Assembly (NCBI GenBank): GCA_947452555.1
Contig: CANGDH010000001.1
Location: forward strand, 620,001-684,000
Direction of reading: 5' to 3'
DNA: 64,000 nucleotides
From: Bacteroidota bacterium
GTDB lineage: Bacteria; Bacteroidota; Bacteroidia; Chitinophagales; Chitinophagaceae
Made by a program: the position numbers and the translations under genes. How positions within the stretch are numbered: position 1 is the stretch's first letter; each line of letters starts with the position of its first letter. Shown here piece after piece: positions 60,056-64,000 of the stretch. The notes beneath the pieces were generated by a model that saw nothing but the letters and a program-made list of their open reading frames with translations, did no database searches and was not told where the DNA came from.

Positions 60056-61414
60056 TTATTTAAACAATCTCCAAAAGTCAAGTCCTAAAGCGTAGAACAT
60101 TAAACCAAACATTAACAACATACCTACTATTTGAGCATATTCCATGAATTTGTCCCCAGGCTTACGTCCAGTGATCATTTCAAATACGATAAACAAAGCG
60201 TGACCACCGTCCAAAGCAGGAATTGGTAATACATTCATAAATGCTAGTATGATTGAGAATACGCCTGTTAAAGTCCAAAAGCGTTCCCAATCCCAAGAAG
60301 AAGGAAAAGTGTTACCAATACTTATTAAACTACCTAAAGAGTCATTAGGATTTACCTTACCTGTAAAAATTTGTTTGATACCAGTAATATAATTGTCTAA
60401 AGTGGTAATAGTTCTTTTCACCCCAAATGGAATGGCTTGCGCAAAACTAAAATCTCTATGTTCAGTTGTAAATATTTGATAAGGTTGTTTTACAAAAATA
60501 CCTAATTGACCAGAACCATTTACCAATGCTTTTATTAATACTGTATCTGAACCTCTTTTAGCGGAAACCACTACTACAGAATCTGCCAATTTTTTCTTCA
60601 CTTGCTCAAATTCATAACGGTATTGAACTGAAATATTATTAATAGCTAATAAAGTATCTCCTTTTTCAAAATTGGTTCCATTCATTGTTACCGCAGACTT
60701 TCCTACTGAATCAACAATGACTGGCATGCGAGGCACTAAGAAAGGCATTTCTGCAGATTTTCTTGTCTTTGCTAATGCTCCACCTAAGCTAGCTGGTATT
60801 GCTAAACTAACAATACTGTCTCCTCTTTTAACTTGTAATGTGGTTGGATTATTTATAACCAATTTAGATTCCAAAGCGTCAAAGTCTTTTAATTCAATAT
60901 TGTCTAATGAAACTACAATATCTCCTTCTTTAATACCCATTGTTTTTGCTAATGCACTTGCATGAACTCCATAGGTGATATTTTTTGCAGGTAAACTGTC
61001 TTCTCCCCAGAACCAACTAATGCCTATAAAAATTACAATGGCTAAAACAATGTTTACTATAACGCCACCTAACATTACTATCAATCTTTGGTAAGCAGGC
61101 TTTGATCTTAATTCCCAGTCTTCTGGTGCTTTGTTTAATTGCTCTTTGTCCATACTCTCGTCAATCATTCCACTTATTTTAACGTAGCCTCCAAATGGAA
61201 TCCATCCAATTCCATATTCCGTCTCCCCTATTTTCTTTTTCCAAAGACTAAATCCTGGATTAAAGAATAAATAAAACTTCTCCACTCTAGTTTTAAATAA
61301 ACGTGCTGGAATAAAATGTCCCAATTCATGAAGCACTACTAATATTGAAAAAGACAAAATAAATTGTCCTGTTTTCATTCCTACTGCTAAAAAATCTATT
61401 GCGTTAATGTACAT
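60056..61414 (-). CDS. rseP: RIP metalloprotease RseP / site-2 protease
   Basis: 452 aa; VVLHELGHFIPARLF (HExxH), PDZ-like regions, NVLPIPALDGGHALF. Confidence 0.94.
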   Translation of the reverse strand: MYINAIDFLAVGMKTGQFILSFSILVVLHELGHFIPARLFKTRVEKFYLFFNPGFSLWKKKIGETEYGIGWIPFGGYVKISGMIDESMDKEQLNKAPEDWELRSKPAYQRLIVMLGGVIVNIVLAIVIFIGISWFWGEDSLPAKNITYGVHASALAKTMGIKEGDIVVSLDNIELKDFDALESKLVINNPTTLQVKRGDSIVSLAIPASLGGALAKTRKSAEMPFLVPRMPVIVDSVGKSAVTMNGTNFEKGDTLLAINNISVQYRYEFEQVKKKLADSVVVVSAKRGSDTVLIKALVNGSGQLGIFVKQPYQIFTTEHRDFSFAQAIPFGVKRTITTLDNYITGIKQIFTGKVNPNDSLGSLISIGNTFPSSWDWERFWTLTGVFSIILAFMNVLPIPALDGGHALFIVFEMITGRKPGDKFMEYAQIVGMLLMFGLMFYALGLDFWRLFK

Positions 61415-61417
61415 AAT

Positions 61418-62575
61418 TTATAATTGTATTAAAGAAGCTGCAAAGTTACGCGCTTCTCCATCTGATTCAAAATAATCGTCCAAACTAGGTTGTGAAATAA
61501 ATGCTATTTTATCTATTGTTTTTTCAATTAGTTCCGTCATTTCTAAAAATCCGATTCTGTTTTTTAAAAATGCATAAACTGCAATTTCATTTGCGGCATT
61601 CATAACACATGGTGCATTACCTCCTTTATTCATTGCGTCTATAGCTACCTGTAAATTTCTAAAAGTTTTAAGATCGGGCTCGTCAAAACTTAGCAAATTT
61701 GGTTTGTCAAAATTATACCTAGGAAATTTATTTGCCAATCTTTGTGGATAGGCCATTGCATATTGAATGGGTAATTTCATATCGGGCAACCCCATTTGTG
61801 CTTTTATGCTTCCGTCTTCAAATTGCACCATGCTATGAATGATACTTTGTGCATGTACCACCACTTTAATTTGACTAGGCGCTAATCCAAATAACCATTT
61901 TGCCTCAATCATCTCTAAGCCTTTATTCATAAGGGTTGCAGAGTCTATAGAAATTTTAGCCCCCATGCTCCAATTTGGATGTTGCAATGCATGGTCTCTT
62001 TTAACATTCACTAAAAAATTAGGCTTCTTCCCTAAGAAAGGTCCACCACTTGCGGTTAAAATTATTTTTTCAATTGGATTATTTTGTTCTCCTACTAAAC
62101 ATTGATAAATGGCAGAATGCTCGCTGTCCACTGGGATAATATGTACTCCTTTTTCTTGAGCCATACGCATTACAATATCTCCTGCAACTACTAAAGTTTC
62201 TTTATTTGCTAGTCCAACGGTCTTGCCGCTTTCAATTGCTGTTAGTGTAGGTTTCAATCCTGCAAAACCAACAATACCTGCCATCATAAAATCATAACAA
62301 TCCATTGCAGCTACTTGCTCTAATGCTTCTTCTCCCGCAAATACTTTTATTGGTTTCCCTTCCAACGCTTTTTTCACTACTGCATATTTTGCAATATCTC
62401 CAATAACAACAATGTTGGGTACAAATAATAAAGCTTGTTCTATTAATAAGGAGTCGTTGGAATGGGCAGTTAATATTTCAGCCACAAATAATTCCGGATG
62501 CGCAGAAATTACCTCCAGTGTTTGTTTACCGATAGATCCTGTAGAACCAAAAATGGCAATTCGTTTTTGTTGCAT
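61418..62575 (-). CDS. dxr: 1-deoxy-D-xylulose-5-phosphate reductoisomerase
   Basis: 385 aa; AIFGSTGSIGKQTLEVI, NKETLVVAG, PVDSEHSAIYQCL, ATLMNKGLEMIEA. Confidence 0.96.
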   Translation of the reverse strand: MQQKRIAIFGSTGSIGKQTLEVISAHPELFVAEILTAHSNDSLLIEQALLFVPNIVVIGDIAKYAVVKKALEGKPIKVFAGEEALEQVAAMDCYDFMMAGIVGFAGLKPTLTAIESGKTVGLANKETLVVAGDIVMRMAQEKGVHIIPVDSEHSAIYQCLVGEQNNPIEKIILTASGGPFLGKKPNFLVNVKRDHALQHPNWSMGAKISIDSATLMNKGLEMIEAKWLFGLAPSQIKVVVHAQSIIHSMVQFEDGSIKAQMGLPDMKLPIQYAMAYPQRLANKFPRYNFDKPNLLSFDEPDLKTFRNLQVAIDAMNKGGNAPCVMNAANEIAVYAFLKNRIGFLEMTELIEKTIDKIAFISQPSLDDYFESDGEARNFAASLIQL

Positions 62576-62617
62576 CCAATGTATTTACTTAGGGTTTAAA
62601 ATTACGCTAATATTAAT

Positions 62618-64000
62618 TTAATGCGAAATATATTGTGATATCGCATCTGCTAATAGGCGATCGTTACTCAAACGGGGGACTTTATTTTGCCCACCTAATT
62701 TACCTTGTGAACGCATATAGTTAATGAACCCATTCTTTTCTAACACTTGAATATGCAGGCATTCTAATATATTACCTTGAATTAAATCCTGATAATACAC
62801 GTTCTTTTCACACATATATTCATCTAGTTTTTTGGCAAATAATGCCATATCCGCTGGCTGTTTTTCAAATTCAATAAACCATTCATGATAGCTTTTTCCT
62901 TGTCCCTGTTGAATATACGGTGCTACCGTAAACTCTACTACACTAACATTTAACTCCGCTGCAGCTTTTAATAATGCTTGCTCCACTTCTTCCCCAATCA
63001 CATGCTCACCAAACGCAGATATAAAATGTTTCACCCTACCTGATACGATAATACGAAAAGGATTGATACTTACAAATTTTACGGTATCCCCTAATTGATA
63101 CCCCCAAAGCCCCGCATTACTATTAATAATAAGTGCGTATTGTTTACCCATCTCCACTTGTCCCAAATGTAATCTGGTTGGGTTAAGCTCCTGAACTTCT
63201 GCTAAAGGCACAAATTCAAAAAAGATTCCACTTTTGGTGTTTAATAATAAACCTGGCTCATTTCGTCTATCCTGAAAAGCAAAAAAGCCTTCACTTGCTG
63301 GAAATAATTCAACCGTATCAATATCTTTACCAATGGTCTCAAATAATTTAGCCTTATAGGGTTCGAAATTCACGCCGCCTTGAACTAATAATTGAAGATT
63401 AGGGAAAAGTTCTATAACTGGCTTTCCGCTAACAGCCACTAGTCGGTCAAAGTACATTTGCATCCATGGTGGAATACCGCCTATTAAAGTCAAGTCTTTC
63501 CCTAATGTCTCTTCTACTATTTTATCTAATTTCTCTTCCCATTCTTCAATACAATTGGTCTCGAAACTAGGTAGCTGATTGTTTCGTAAATATTTAGGAA
63601 TATGATGATTCACAATGCCGCTTAAACGTCCCGTTGGGATTCCACCTACTCTTTCTAATACCGGTGACCCACTTAAAAAAATCATTTTACCTCCTGCAAA
63701 TGCTGTTTGCCCTGTTGTTGCCATATAAGTAAGTATGGCATTTCTTGCTCCATTAATATGATTGATAATGGATTCCTTAGTTATCGGGATATATTTTACG
63801 CCACTTGTGGTACCACTTGTTTTAGCAAAATAAATAGGCTTCCCTTTCCATAACACATTTTGCTTACCCTGTTTTATTAGTTCTATATAAGGCTTGAAGC
63901 CCTCATAATCTCTTAAAGGAACGTTTTGTTGGAAACTTTCATGGTCATTAATGTTATCAAAATGATGTTCCACGCCAAACTGTGTCTTTTTCCCTACTCT
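62618..64000 (-). CDS. GH3 auxin-responsive promoter family protein (acyl-adenylating), truncated at window edge
   Basis: IYFAKTSGTTSGVKYIPIT adenylation motif; reading frame continues upstream of the track start (RVGKKTQFGVEHHFDN) to the window end. Confidence 0.9.
   Translation of the reverse strand, partial: RVGKKTQFGVEHHFDNINDHESFQQNVPLRDYEGFKPYIELIKQGKQNVLWKGKPIYFAKTSGTTSGVKYIPITKESIINHINGARNAILTYMATTGQTAFAGGKMIFLSGSPVLERVGGIPTGRLSGIVNHHIPKYLRNNQLPSFETNCIEEWEEKLDKIVEETLGKDLTLIGGIPPWMQMYFDRLVAVSGKPVIELFPNLQLLVQGGVNFEPYKAKLFETIGKDIDTVELFPASEGFFAFQDRRNEPGLLLNTKSGIFFEFVPLAEVQELNPTRLHLGQVEMGKQYALIINSNAGLWGYQLGDTVKFVSINPFRIIVSGRVKHFISAFGEHVIGEEVEQALLKAAAELNVSVVEFTVAPYIQQGQGKSYHEWFIEFEKQPADMALFAKKLDEYMCEKNVYYQDLIQGNILECLHIQVLEKNGFINYMRSQGKLGGQNKVPRLSNDRLLADAISQYISH

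Noticed and set aside
1-64000. CRISPR arrays, prophage, IS elements, toxin-antitoxin or restriction systems, tRNA genes
   Set aside because: Looked for regularly spaced repeats, transposase/integrase motifs and tRNA-like folds in intergenic gaps; none supported.

Overview
This 64 kb window is a gene-dense, AT-rich chromosomal segment from a member of the Bacteroidetes. A Chitinophagaceae-like origin is my inference from gene content, TAnnTTTG-type promoters and the tmRNA tag style. It is mostly housekeeping. Genes include tilS (partial), glnS, ccmF/ccmE, folC, purK, miaB, an orphan sigma-54 activator, lptE, secG, mltG, a serine palmitoyltransferase-like enzyme, icd, an Nramp-USP fusion, glgP, ubiX, clpC, dnaG, plsY, prmA, pnp, rpsO, ftsK, aroK, an acyl-CoA dehydrogenase, pyrF, a GH13 enzyme, a CoA-transferase, a zinc metalloprotease, aminopeptidase P, rseP, dxr and a GH3-family protein. 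A tmRNA gene (ssrA, minus strand) lies at about 59649-60018. I found no CRISPR array, prophage, IS element, recognisable defence island or tRNA gene. The leads most worth following are: (1) a nested hairpin element at about 39486-39566 whose 18-bp outer stem has only G-U wobble deviations on the + strand; (2) a three-unit, 21-bp tandem repeat at 20559-20624 that forms a 21-aa leader ORF overlapping the TTG start of a YihY/BrkB gene; (3) a possibly leaderless radical SAM gene translationally overlapped with an EamA exporter gene; (4) a small secreted Cys/His-rich protein with two CX3CHK motifs; and (5) an untracked 50-aa membrane ORF with its own promoter-like box and terminator. I see no unambiguous novel multi-gene system.
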